A stretch of DNA of 16,698 bases from assembly GCA_964351875.1 (NCBI GenBank), contig CAYGQC010000083.1, forward strand, positions 1-16,698, in the 5' to 3' direction. The translations under genes were made by a program, and so were the position numbers. Positions 6,839-13,972 of the stretch are shown piece by piece. This DNA comes from JANSWO01 sp964351875. Its GTDB lineage: Bacteria; Pseudomonadota; Gammaproteobacteria; Pseudomonadales; Azotimanducaceae. The first letter of the stretch is position 1. Each line of letters begins with the position of its first letter. The notes beneath the pieces were generated by a model, which worked only from the letters and a program-made list of their open reading frames with translations, was not told the DNA's origin and made no database searches.

Positions 6839-9584
6839 TGTGTTCCTCCGGGCGATAGCCGGGTATGCCCCGCTGCATCGCAGAATCGATGGTGTCGCCA
6901 AAGCCGGCCAGGCCCTTGAAGACAAACTGTATGAAAATTCCTTCGTCGGTTTCGGCAGTTTCCACAACCCTTACCGCGTCGTTCTCAAGCGAACGCCGAT
7001 AGAAAAGGCGAACCTGCCAGCAGCAATCGTTGTATTCAAGACCCGCAAAGGCCTCGATGGTTCGATTGAAAACCGTGTCGTAGTTAAAACGGGCAATCGC
7101 GCTGTAGCGCTTGAGCAACGGCCAATAGGCCGACGCTTCGAGCTGCTCGATCTGCGCTCGCGTGTTCTTGCGATAGCCGATATTCAGTATCCGTCGTGCA
7201 TCACGCTTGTAAAACACCCGTATCCGGCTCTCGTCGACGGCGTTGTCGTAGGGATCCCAGACCAGATCACCCGCGATGCGGATCTTACCGAACGTGGCGG
7301 ACATCGTACTGGCAATTGCCGAGCTGTTGTGGAAATCGTCCTGGGACGGATTGCCGGACAATGTCACCTCGCGATCTTCAAAATAGAAGATCTCGCCAAT
7401 GCTGAAACGAAAGTACTCGCGGCCGCTTGCGGCATCGAGAAATCGGGTAGTAACGCCCGCCGCCGCTTGATTGGCATCACCGATGCGGTCAATGCCAGAG
7501 AATCGGTTGTCTCGGAAGAGCTGATCGTAGCCAAACGTCAGTTGAGTGGCATCGAAGCTCGGCAGCTCGGACTGATCATCGAATTCCTGATAGAGGTAGT
7601 AGGCGCGCGGCTCCAGGGTCTGGATGAGAGCAGTATCAAACACGTTCAGATCACGCTCGAAAAACAGTCCGCCGTCCACGCTACCGAGCGCAACGCCGCG
7701 ATCCGGCGCATCGTCCACGCCAACGGCCGTATCCCGCAGGTCATACTCGGTATGACGATAGCCAGCAGTCGTCGTCAGGAAGCCGAACGGCCAGGACAAC
7801 GGGACACGCAGACGAGGCTCCAGGTGCAAACGCTCGCCGACGATGGCGTTCACTCCGCTTAAGGCATCGTTGTCGCGATCGAACGACACCCATTCCGCGC
7901 CGAGGGAAAACTCGAGTGGTCCGGCGATTCGACGGTCATACGTCAGTTCAAATTCCGGCAGCCGTTGGTAGGCTTCTACGGAAATCTCGTCCAGGCGTTG
8001 GAATCGCTGGGCCCATAGCCGCATGAACAGGCCGCCTACCGAGTACTGAATCTCCCCGCGCCGCTCTAGCTCGTTGGTGGAGGTCTGGCCCAAATCCGAA
8101 CCAAGATCGCGAAAGTAGTCTCGATCGCTAACGGCGGTGTAATCGATCAGAGTGCGGAGATTGCCAACTTCACCATCATGGTTCAGCGCGTATAACCAGC
8201 GATCCGCAGCCTGGAAGTCACCGGTCGTGGAGTCAAAATCGTTTCTGTCGATAACGCCGTTGTAGAGGTCGTCCGATGCCAGGAAAGCACCTCCAGCCGT
8301 CGATTCCGACCACCGGTTAAGGTAGCGGCCCTCGGCTTCAACGGCAGGGCCGCGTTCACTGATCACTCGGGGAGTGATCGTCGCATCCGCATTCGGTGCG
8401 ATGTTCCAGTAAAACGGTATGGAGAAATCAACACCGTCATCGGCGGAGTAACCCATATTCGGAAAGAGCCAACCGGTCAGTCGCTCGTCGGTGACCGGAA
8501 AACGCAGATAAGGCGTGTAGAAGATCGGTACGTCTTTAACCTTGAGCGCTGCTCCCCGCGCCACGCCGAAAATGGCGCCGTCTTCAATAACCAGGGAACG
8601 AGCATGCACGCTCCAGACGTTAGACTCGGGCTCACAGCGTGTGAAAGACACGCCGTTGATAGCAAGGTTAGCGCCTTCATCCTGGGCGATCGCGGCGGCT
8701 TCACCGCGCAGGTGCGCTGTCAACATGACAAATTCTACGTCGCGAAACTCACCGGCTTTGGTGTTGAGGTTCAGATCAGCCTCACCGGCTTCGAGCACAA
8801 GGCCCGGCTCACTGATTTCCACCCCGCCACGCAACGCGACGTCGCGGCTCGCCTCGTTGACGCGGGCCTGGGCCGTGGTCAAAAGCCGATTGCCCTGGGT
8901 GAGCGTAACCCCACCGTCAAACACGCCGTCTCGGCCACGCTCGAAGGACAGTTGATCGGCGAGCACCTCGGTCGGCTCCGCTGAAGAATCAGCGGTGAGC
9001 GGTAGCGGGTACTCACGCTCCACATACGCGCCGCTACAGAATTCCGGGATGCGAAGTTGCTTCGCGGCAGATAACTCACTTCGATCCCGCCACTGACGCT
9101 GGGCCAAAGTACCGCTGCGTAGGGCCGCTGGCGCAGGCTTCGCCAGTAGGTCAGCGCTAGTTGCATCGGTTGAAGAACTCTGGTCTTCCGTCGCTGCCAC
9201 GCTATCGATCGCTCCAGCGCGTTCCAGGTCGGGCTGCGGGTCGGGTTCTGGGTCGGGTTGTACGTCGGTTTGAGAGTCAGACCTGGGTGTGGCACTGGGT
9301 TCTGGTCTGGCAATAGATCTGGTGGCAGTAAGCACCGAAGCATCAGCCGCAGGGACACAGTCCCAGCTAATGCCATCGACCGCTGGCACGCAAACAATCT
9401 CATCAGCACTCGCGGCCAACGCTCCCGCTGCTGGCAGAAGTGCGGACACAATGGCGATGGCAAATGAGGCGACCGGTATGAAACGACCAGCAGTGGCCCC
9501 CGACAGCGACGCACGCCCAGCCGAGCCGAGCCGATCGACGAGCCTGGCGGCCCCGTGCGCCGGATTTGTTTGTCCTCGAACCAC
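6825..9584 (-). CDS. lptD: LPS-assembly outer-membrane protein LptD
   Basis: 919-residue outer-membrane beta-barrel that, with LptE, inserts lipopolysaccharide into the outer leaflet. It begins with GTG at 9584, preceded by AAGGGGA and a 6-nt spacer. The signal peptide has an unusually long n-region (about 34 residues) before the core FIPVASFAIAIVSALLPAAG and probable cleavage after ALA (57). A low-complexity Asp/Pro linker (about 100-120) and a Ser/Ala-rich stretch follow. The LptA-like beta-jellyroll spans about 207-330 (ADQLSFERGRDGVFDGGVTL), then the barrel with the conserved VPIFYTPYLRFPV and GWLFPNMGYS. Cysteines at 65, 76, 183 and in FTRCEP, plus the C-terminal NDCCWQ pair, are consistent with the long-range disulfides LptD needs. 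It is the first gene of the operon with surA. Confidence 0.97.
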   Translation of the reverse strand: MVRGQTNPAHGAARLVDRLGSAGRASLSGATAGRFIPVASFAIAIVSALLPAAGALAASADEIVCVPAVDGISWDCVPAADASVLTATRSIARPEPSATPRSDSQTDVQPDPEPDPQPDLERAGAIDSVAATEDQSSSTDATSADLLAKPAPAALRSGTLAQRQWRDRSELSAAKQLRIPEFCSGAYVEREYPLPLTADSSAEPTEVLADQLSFERGRDGVFDGGVTLTQGNRLLTTAQARVNEASRDVALRGGVEISEPGLVLEAGEADLNLNTKAGEFRDVEFVMLTAHLRGEAAAIAQDEGANLAINGVSFTRCEPESNVWSVHARSLVIEDGAIFGVARGAALKVKDVPIFYTPYLRFPVTDERLTGWLFPNMGYSADDGVDFSIPFYWNIAPNADATITPRVISERGPAVEAEGRYLNRWSESTAGGAFLASDDLYNGVIDRNDFDSTTGDFQAADRWLYALNHDGEVGNLRTLIDYTAVSDRDYFRDLGSDLGQTSTNELERRGEIQYSVGGLFMRLWAQRFQRLDEISVEAYQRLPEFELTYDRRIAGPLEFSLGAEWVSFDRDNDALSGVNAIVGERLHLEPRLRVPLSWPFGFLTTTAGYRHTEYDLRDTAVGVDDAPDRGVALGSVDGGLFFERDLNVFDTALIQTLEPRAYYLYQEFDDQSELPSFDATQLTFGYDQLFRDNRFSGIDRIGDANQAAAGVTTRFLDAASGREYFRFSIGEIFYFEDREVTLSGNPSQDDFHNSSAIASTMSATFGKIRIAGDLVWDPYDNAVDESRIRVFYKRDARRILNIGYRKNTRAQIEQLEASAYWPLLKRYSAIARFNYDTVFNRTIEAFAGLEYNDCCWQVRLFYRRSLENDAVRVVETAETDEGIFIQFVFKGLAGFGDTIDSAMQRGIPGYRPEEHNGFL
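9227..9274. repeat. Four 12-bp tandem units within lptD coding the Asp/Pro linker
   Basis: On the plus strand, four 12-bp units of the form GGTCGGGnTnnG run head to tail (9227-9238, 9239-9250, 9251-9262, 9263-9274), the last diverged. As a multiple of three they keep the lptD frame and encode the DVQPDPEPDPQPD linker just after the mature N-terminus. This type of repeat can expand or contract by slippage without a frameshift. Confidence 0.75.
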
Positions 9585-9590
9585 GAAAAG

Positions 9591-9616
9591 TCCCCTTACG
9601 AAGGCGCGCGATTATA
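9591..9616 (-). promoter_or_regulatory. lptD promoter -10 and Shine-Dalgarno
   Basis: On the minus strand a perfect TATAAT (9611-9616) would start transcription near 9604. This gives a leader of about 20 nt carrying AAGGGGA (9592-9598), 6 nt before the GTG start at 9584. No good TTGACA lies 16-18 bp upstream, so the -35 is weak or supplied by an activator. In E. coli and Pseudomonas lptD is a known envelope-stress (sigma-E) target, but I see no clear sigma-E -35 (GAACTT) here. Confidence 0.55.
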
Positions 9617-9627
9617 CTACCGACGTG
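9613..9627 (+). promoter_or_regulatory. amgK -10 box adjacent to GTG start
   Basis: On the plus strand TATACT (9613-9618) lies 6 nt before the amgK GTG (9625) and overlaps the lptD TATAAT on the opposite strand within the octamer ATTATACT (9611-9618). If used, initiation would fall at or next to the start codon, giving a leaderless mRNA. No Shine-Dalgarno precedes the GTG. Confidence 0.4.
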
Positions 9628-10587
9628 GATTCAACACTTCGCCAATGGCTCAGCCAGAAAACTCTAACCATAACCGGGGATATCCGGAGCCTTGAGGCCT
9701 TGCCCGCCGAGGCCAGCCATCGCCAATTCAGCCGGATCGAATCGACGAAGGGCTCATTCGTTGCCATGTCGTCACCGCCCCACCTTGAGAACAACGAGCA
9801 ATTCGAACGCCTGTCTAAGTGCTTTCGCTCAGCCGGCGTCAATGTCCCCGAGATTCTCGCTTGCGACCGAGCGGACGGTTTTTACCTGATGACCGACGTC
9901 GGTCTTAGCCATATTGCGGATGCCTACGAACACAACGCGGACGCAGCGCTCGGTCTCGCGTTGCAAGCACTCGCAACGCTCGCAGCGGTTACCGACCCCG
10001 CTATTCCGCCCTACACGCGGGAGCGGTTCGACGACGAGTTGGATCTGTTCGACGTCTGGTTTGTCCAGCGCTGGCTTGAGCAGCCACCCGCCGAGGACTG
10101 CCGCGGCGCATTCACAACGTGCGTCACCGCCCTCGCGGAACAGCCCGTTGTCTGCGTGCACCGTGACTATCACAGCCGCAACCTGCTCCTCGGTCCGGAT
10201 GGCGAGTTGGGTATCGTCGACTTTCAGGACGCCCTCATGGGGCCGGTGGCCTATGACCCGGCCTCACTGCTACGGGATTGCTACCATCGCTTCGCCGAGC
10301 AGGAAATCGACTACTGGCGCGACGCCTACCTGGCCAGTATCGATTTGCGGGTGGACAGCCGGACATTCGAGCGATGGCTGGATCTGACCGCAGTCCAGCG
10401 CCAGCTAAAGGCCCTGGGCATCTTTGTTCGGCTGGATCTGCGCGACGGCAAACGATCTCACCTCACACACGTGATGCCCGTGGTTGAGCACCTGCGCTTC
10501 CTGGCCCGCAAGCATCCCGAGCTCAGCGTCATCGGCGATCTGCTCTATCGGCTAACGCCAGCGATCCGCCGCAGACTGAGCCGGTAG
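9625..10587 (+). CDS. amgK: N-acetylmuramate/N-acetylglucosamine anomeric kinase
   Basis: 320-residue cytoplasmic kinase of the aminoglycoside phosphotransferase fold. AmgK phosphorylates MurNAc (and GlcNAc) at C1, feeding MurU so that recovered peptidoglycan sugar returns to UDP-MurNAc without passing through MurA. The Brenner-type catalytic loop VCVHRDYHSRNLLL has HRDYHSRN at 179-186, and the metal-binding DFQDA is at 199-203, followed by GPVAYDPASLL. The N-terminal lobe carries the family's ASHRQFSRIE strand (30-40). The frame is open far upstream, but that part lies antisense to the lptD signal region. The GTG at 9625 (DSTLRQWLSQ) gives the expected length. murU starts 4 nt after its stop, supporting the assignment strongly. 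Confidence 0.93.
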   Translation: MDSTLRQWLSQKTLTITGDIRSLEALPAEASHRQFSRIESTKGSFVAMSSPPHLENNEQFERLSKCFRSAGVNVPEILACDRADGFYLMTDVGLSHIADAYEHNADAALGLALQALATLAAVTDPAIPPYTRERFDDELDLFDVWFVQRWLEQPPAEDCRGAFTTCVTALAEQPVVCVHRDYHSRNLLLGPDGELGIVDFQDALMGPVAYDPASLLRDCYHRFAEQEIDYWRDAYLASIDLRVDSRTFERWLDLTAVQRQLKALGIFVRLDLRDGKRSHLTHVMPVVEHLRFLARKHPELSVIGDLLYRLTPAIRRRLSR

Positions 10588-10591
10588 GCGC

Positions 10592-11281
10592 GTGTCCCAG
10601 GACCGGCAGCCAAAGCCTCGCCACGCGATGATTCTCGCCGCCGGTCGCGGCACGCGCCTGGCGCCGCTGACGAATGCAACACCCAAACCGATGCTGAGCG
10701 TGGGTGGTGAGCCGCTGTTGTTTCGACACCTGAGATCACTCCGTTCTGCCGGCGTAACGGATGTGGTCATTAACGTGCACCATCTCGCCGATCAGATCAG
10801 CGCGGCAGTGGGCGATGGCAGCCAGTTCGGCCTCAGGATTCAGCTCAGCTGCGAAACAGAGCTACTCGAGACCGGTGGCGGAATTATGATGGCCCTGCCA
10901 GCGCTTGGCGATGCGCCGTTTGTGCTTCTGCTCGGCGACATCCTGTGTGATTTCGCACTGAGCGATCTGCAGACAACACTGGAACCGGGACTGGATATGC
11001 ATATGGTGCTCACCCCCACCCCCGCATTTCGAGCAGGCGGCGATTTCGAGGCCAGCGACACTCGAGTGCTGCGCCGAGGCGACAGCTACGTTTATACCGG
11101 CATCGCACTGGTTCACCCGAGGATGTTCGCCGGCGAGACGATTCGGCCTTTCTCTTTTCGCGAGCTGTTCTTCCCGGCGGTCGATGAAGGCCGGGTCAGC
11201 TGCCAGCATTTCGAGGGTTACTGGACGGATATCGGCACACCCGATCAGCTACTCGAGGCCCAGCAGCGCGCACTCGTCTAG
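10592..11281 (+). CDS. murU: N-acetylmuramate-1-phosphate uridylyltransferase
   Basis: 229 residues. MurU converts MurNAc-alpha-1-P plus UTP to UDP-MurNAc, bypassing the fosfomycin target MurA. It is a nucleotidyltransferase of the sugar-1-P type: the NTP loop LAAGRGTRLAPLT is at 15-27 and PKP at 31-33, followed by the LLETGGGI substrate segment. Mg-binding aspartate lies in LLGDILCD, and YWTDIGTPDQL is near the C-terminus. A GTG at 10592, 4 nt after amgK, is taken as start. The ATG at codon 13 would leave only MILAAG and clip the first strand. No good Shine-Dalgarno is present, so translation is probably coupled to amgK. A general glucose-1-P or mannose-1-P nucleotidyltransferase is the alternative, made unlikely by the amgK pairing. 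Confidence 0.92.
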   Translation: MSQDRQPKPRHAMILAAGRGTRLAPLTNATPKPMLSVGGEPLLFRHLRSLRSAGVTDVVINVHHLADQISAAVGDGSQFGLRIQLSCETELLETGGGIMMALPALGDAPFVLLLGDILCDFALSDLQTTLEPGLDMHMVLTPTPAFRAGGDFEASDTRVLRRGDSYVYTGIALVHPRMFAGETIRPFSFRELFFPAVDEGRVSCQHFEGYWTDIGTPDQLLEAQQRALV

Positions 11282-11305
11282 CCCACTCTCTCAGAATCGA
11301 CAGCC

Positions 11306-11339
11306 CTGAGCCGAAGACAGCACTGAGCCGGCGACAGCA
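11306..11339. repeat. 17-bp imperfect tandem duplication upstream of djlA
   Basis: CTGAGCCGAAGACAGCA (11306-11322) is followed at once by CTGAGCCGGCGACAGCA (11323-11339), identical at 15 of 17 positions. It lies in the 87-bp murU-djlA gap, ending 17 bp before the candidate djlA -10. That places it where a -35 or activator would bind. Confidence 0.85.
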
Positions 11340-11356
11340 GCCTCGCGCTGGGCTTC

Positions 11357-11371
11357 TACACTTGCACAATG
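11357..11371 (+). promoter_or_regulatory. Candidate djlA -10 box adjacent to ATG
   Basis: TACACT (11357-11362) sits 6 nt before the djlA ATG within CTTCTACACT, a 10-mer repeated at the same distance before the DUF3530 start. There is no Shine-Dalgarno. The arrangement suggests a leaderless transcript; the -35 is not recognisable. Confidence 0.35.
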
Positions 11372-12199
11372 GTGCGCCCAAATTCGCAACGCTCGAACAC
11401 CCGAGAACCCCGCGATCGAGCGCTTGCTGCCTCCATTGGCGCGGTCATCGGGTTTATTGCAGCGCCTTCTCAACTGGGCGCGATTGCCATCTATTGCCTG
11501 TCGGGGATCGCCGCTGCCTGGCTATGCCAGAGCGCGATTCGCCGGTTGCTGCGCGCCGGGTTAGTCAAGCGTTTGTGCCGTCGCCTTCGCCGGCGCGGCC
11601 AGCCCCACCCTCATATGCGCTTTGCCTTCACCGCGCTGGGCCGGCTCGCGAAGTGCGAAGGCGTCGTGTTGCCTGCGCACATTGACTACGTGGACCACCT
11701 GATCAAACGCCTGGGTTTCAGTAGCCACGACCGCAGCCAGGCTATTGCCTGGTTTCGCGAAGGCAAAACACCGGGCGCTAGTTTTGCGGCTCTGGGGCAA
11801 TCCTGCCAGAGCATTGTCGAGGACAGGCAACTCCTGGATGACATGGTGCTCGAATCACTGTGCGCGCTCTGCCTGATTGCACCCTCACGAAACACGCGGC
11901 CTACCCTGCTGGAACTCACCCGAGATCTAGGCTTCGGGGAGGCAGTGGTAGATGCAACGTTTGTTCGCTTGAATCACAAACAGCAAACCGGGCAGCGCTC
12001 GCCGATCGCAGACGCGAGGGCCTGCCTCGGCGTGGACAGCTCCGCTGACGAGGACGCGATCAAGCTCGCGTATCGGCGCCAGGTTGCACAATGGCACCCG
12101 GATCGAATGCCCGAGGCCACCACTGCCGAAGTGAAAGCGGCAGAAGCCAGGCTCAACGAGCTGCGCGATGCATTCGAGTTACTCAGCGCGAGCGACTAG
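11369..12199 (+). CDS. djlA: DjlA-type membrane-anchored J-domain co-chaperone
   Basis: 276 residues. DjlA stimulates the ATPase of DnaK at the inner membrane, with links to capsule and envelope-stress signalling. The N-terminal membrane region (about 18-55) seems long enough for two short hydrophobic segments around a PSQLG turn, then an Arg-rich patch (56-77) on the probable cytoplasmic side. A TerB-like helical domain follows (about 85-195, FTALGRLAKCEGVV). A C-terminal J domain (about 216-275) has the essential HPD at 243-245 in QWHPDRMPE. The family's length is about 270. It lies 87 nt behind murU, with its own possible promoter, and converges on the DUF3530 gene. The start is by position of the membrane segment; no Shine-Dalgarno supports it. 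Confidence 0.9.
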   Translation: MVRPNSQRSNTREPRDRALAASIGAVIGFIAAPSQLGAIAIYCLSGIAAAWLCQSAIRRLLRAGLVKRLCRRLRRRGQPHPHMRFAFTALGRLAKCEGVVLPAHIDYVDHLIKRLGFSSHDRSQAIAWFREGKTPGASFAALGQSCQSIVEDRQLLDDMVLESLCALCLIAPSRNTRPTLLELTRDLGFGEAVVDATFVRLNHKQQTGQRSPIADARACLGVDSSADEDAIKLAYRRQVAQWHPDRMPEATTAEVKAAEARLNELRDAFELLSASD

Positions 12200-12235
12200 G
12201 CTCTTCGACACCGCTCCCAGCTCGATTCCCACACC

Positions 12236-12249
12236 GGCGGCTAGCCGCC
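12236..12249. other. Perfect 14-bp palindrome between convergent genes
   Basis: GGCGGCTAGCCGCC reads the same on both strands, in the 58-bp gap between the djlA stop and the DUF3530 stop. As RNA it could form a 5-bp GC stem with a CTAG loop in either direction. There is no T-tract after it on either strand, so a bidirectional intrinsic terminator is possible but weak. Confidence 0.4.
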
Positions 12250-12257
12250 AAACCCAA

Positions 12258-13244
12258 CTACTTCGCCGCGTAGTTCCGGCGCAGATAACCCGAGACCCGG
12301 CGGGCCAGCCGAACTTCCGAACGCGCGGGAAGCAGATGCATCTCCACCCGCGGGCCGAGCCGGTGTTCCGGCCGCCAGCGCTTCGGTGCGTGCTGAAGAA
12401 TCAACGCCGGTATCGCGAGTTCCGCGAGCGAGTCACGCAGCGCTTGTTGTCCGGGACCATCGACCGCAAGGTCCACGAGCACCAGCGCATCTGCGCCAAG
12501 GTCAGCTCCAGTAACGGCCAGCGACTCAGCTGCGGTTCCAGAGGCCATGACAACAACAACCTGACCCTGCGCTCTATTCCTCGCATCCGATACCGCATCA
12601 CGAAGCCGCGTTCGAACCTCACCCTGGTGTTCGCTCAGTAGACGGGCATTCAGCTCAGTCAGCGCATCTCGATCATAGGTCACCGGCTCTGCGCGCTCTT
12701 GTTTGCCCAGCGAGACCTCTTGCTCTGAATCGCCACTGCTCTGATCAGCGGCGTCCGACTCGGCTAAATCCGTGCCCTCCTCGATCGATTCGCCACCACC
12801 CCGGACGGGCCTGTCACGCTCAGGAAGTCGCGGCAGCGGCCCGGCCGGCAACGCGAGGGTGAGCGTGCTCCAGCCCGAACGCGGTAGCCGAGTGCGGACC
12901 GTGTGTACGGACACTGCATCCGGCGGTTGGCTCGCGGGCGCTGCAAGCACAACAACGCCACGAGGAGCGCTGGCGGCGGTTCGATAGACCCGCCAGTGCT
13001 GATCGTCGCCGCCGCCGATCACCGCAACCTCATCGTCATACAAGCTTTCACCAAGCGCTTGAGCCCGATCCGCTTCCCGATCGAAGGTTGAGTACCGGGT
13101 CACCGGAGTGGGATCCGGCTCGGGCGCTAGCTCCTCGGTCTCGGCACTGACTACTAGCGAGCTGCTCAATAGCGCTATCGTCAGCAGCACTGGAAGGCAG
13201 CGTCCTACAACGCGGCTTGTCGACTGTGATTTCGCCTGATTCAT
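12258..13244 (-). CDS. DUF3530 family secreted protein (alpha/beta-hydrolase-like)
   Basis: 328 residues from ATG at 13244. A signal peptide (VVGRCLPVLLTIALLSSSLVVSA, cleavage near residue 34) leads to a periplasmic protein. The mature part has a first domain (VYRTAASAPRGVVVLAAPASQPPD ... RSGWSTLTLALP) and an acidic, Ser/Glu/Asp-rich low-complexity insert (about 150-185). A second part follows (GQVVVVMASGTAAESLAV, ADALVLVDL, PALILQHAPKRW). This alternation resembles the alpha/beta-hydrolase fold, with possible nucleophile elbow MASGTA, although no classical GxSxG is complete. DUF3530 members sit near djlA/murU in Pseudomonas. Function is unknown. A longer start at 13268 (MSVFYTPTMNQ) is possible; neither has a Shine-Dalgarno. 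TACACT lies 6 nt before the chosen ATG. Confidence 0.78.
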   Translation of the reverse strand: MNQAKSQSTSRVVGRCLPVLLTIALLSSSLVVSAETEELAPEPDPTPVTRYSTFDREADRAQALGESLYDDEVAVIGGGDDQHWRVYRTAASAPRGVVVLAAPASQPPDAVSVHTVRTRLPRSGWSTLTLALPAGPLPRLPERDRPVRGGGESIEEGTDLAESDAADQSSGDSEQEVSLGKQERAEPVTYDRDALTELNARLLSEHQGEVRTRLRDAVSDARNRAQGQVVVVMASGTAAESLAVTGADLGADALVLVDLAVDGPGQQALRDSLAELAIPALILQHAPKRWRPEHRLGPRVEMHLLPARSEVRLARRVSGYLRRNYAAK

Positions 13245-13250
13245 GGTTGG

Positions 13251-13260
13251 AGTGTAGAAG
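13251..13260 (-). promoter_or_regulatory. Candidate DUF3530 -10 box adjacent to ATG
   Basis: On the minus strand CTTCTACACT (TACACT at 13251-13256) ends 6 nt before the ATG at 13244. The same 10-mer occurs at the same spacing before djlA. No -35 consensus or Shine-Dalgarno is visible. The promoter would be divergent from rpe, whose start lies 68 bp away. Confidence 0.35.
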
Positions 13261-13298
13261 ACGCTCATCGTCGCGATGGCTTTGGCGGGTTCGACGCG

Positions 13299-13315
13299 TA
13301 GAATGCGCCGCCATG
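13299..13315 (+). promoter_or_regulatory. Candidate rpe -10 box with GC-rich discriminator
   Basis: TAGAAT (13299-13304) is followed by GCGCCGCC and then the rpe ATG at 13313. Transcription would begin at or within a base or two of the ATG. The GC-rich discriminator resembles that of growth-rate (stringently) controlled promoters. No good -35 and no Shine-Dalgarno are present. Confidence 0.4.
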
Positions 13316-13972
13316 AACAACTGGATAGCACCTTCAATTCTCGCCGCCGACTTCGCCTACCTCGGCGATGAGGTCCGCTGCGTCCTCGATGCGGGCGCCG
13401 ACATCATTCACTTCGATGTGATGGACAACCATTACGTGCCGAACCTGTCGATCGGGCCGCTGGTGCTCGAGTCGCTGCGCAAGCACATCGACGCGATCTG
13501 GGACGTTCACCTGATGGTGAAGCCGGTAGACCGGTTGATCGGTGACTTTCTCGATGCCGGCGCGAGCTACATCAGCGTGCATCCCGAAAGCACGGAACAC
13601 CTGCACCGAACGCTGGCCATGATCAAAGAAGGCGGCGCAAAACCCGGGCTGGTCTTTAACCCGGCAACGCCTCTGACGGTGCTACCCGAAGTGCTCGACA
13701 TGGTCGATCTCGTTCTGATCATGTCTGTCAATCCAGGCTTCGGCGGCCAGTCTTTTATCCCGTCGAGCCTCGCCAAGCTCACCGACGCCCGACGCCTTAT
13801 CGACGCTAGCGGCCGGGATATCCGCCTGCAGATCGACGGCGGCATCAAAACCGACAATATCGCGGACGCAGCCAAGGCTGGCGCAGACACGTTCGTCGCC
13901 GGTTCAGCCATCTTCGGCAGCGACGACTACGAGGCGACTATCAAAGGGATGCGTGCGGCCCTGGCATCATGA
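13313..13972 (+). CDS. rpe: Ribulose-phosphate 3-epimerase
   Basis: Interconverts D-ribulose 5-phosphate and D-xylulose 5-phosphate in the pentose phosphate pathway (and the Calvin cycle where present). 219 residues, the usual length, TIM barrel. It begins MNNWIAPSILAADF. Metal and catalytic residues are visible: H33 and D35 in HFDVMDNHYVPN, H66 in DVHLMV, and D174 in QIDGGI. The phosphate-binding loops are SVNPGFGGQSFIP (138-150) and GSAIFG (197-202). The frame is open to 13217, but the ATG at 13313 gives the family start. It overlaps gph by four bases (ATGA), so the two are translationally coupled. The link with gph is familiar: both handle pentose and phosphoglycolate metabolism. The opposite-strand DUF3530 gene begins 68 bp away. 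Confidence 0.97.
   Translation: MNNWIAPSILAADFAYLGDEVRCVLDAGADIIHFDVMDNHYVPNLSIGPLVLESLRKHIDAIWDVHLMVKPVDRLIGDFLDAGASYISVHPESTEHLHRTLAMIKEGGAKPGLVFNPATPLTVLPEVLDMVDLVLIMSVNPGFGGQSFIPSSLAKLTDARRLIDASGRDIRLQIDGGIKTDNIADAAKAGADTFVAGSAIFGSDDYEATIKGMRAALAS

Noticed and set aside
6741..7862. Long plus-strand open frame (373 codons) opposite surA/lptD
   Set aside because: It lies wholly antisense to two well-supported genes, shows no family resemblance or plausible Shine-Dalgarno, and arises from the codon bias of the opposite strand.
9289..9624. N-terminal extension of amgK by 112 codons
   Set aside because: It would overlap the lptD signal and linker region antisense and the lptD promoter; AmgK length and N-terminus fit the GTG at 9625.
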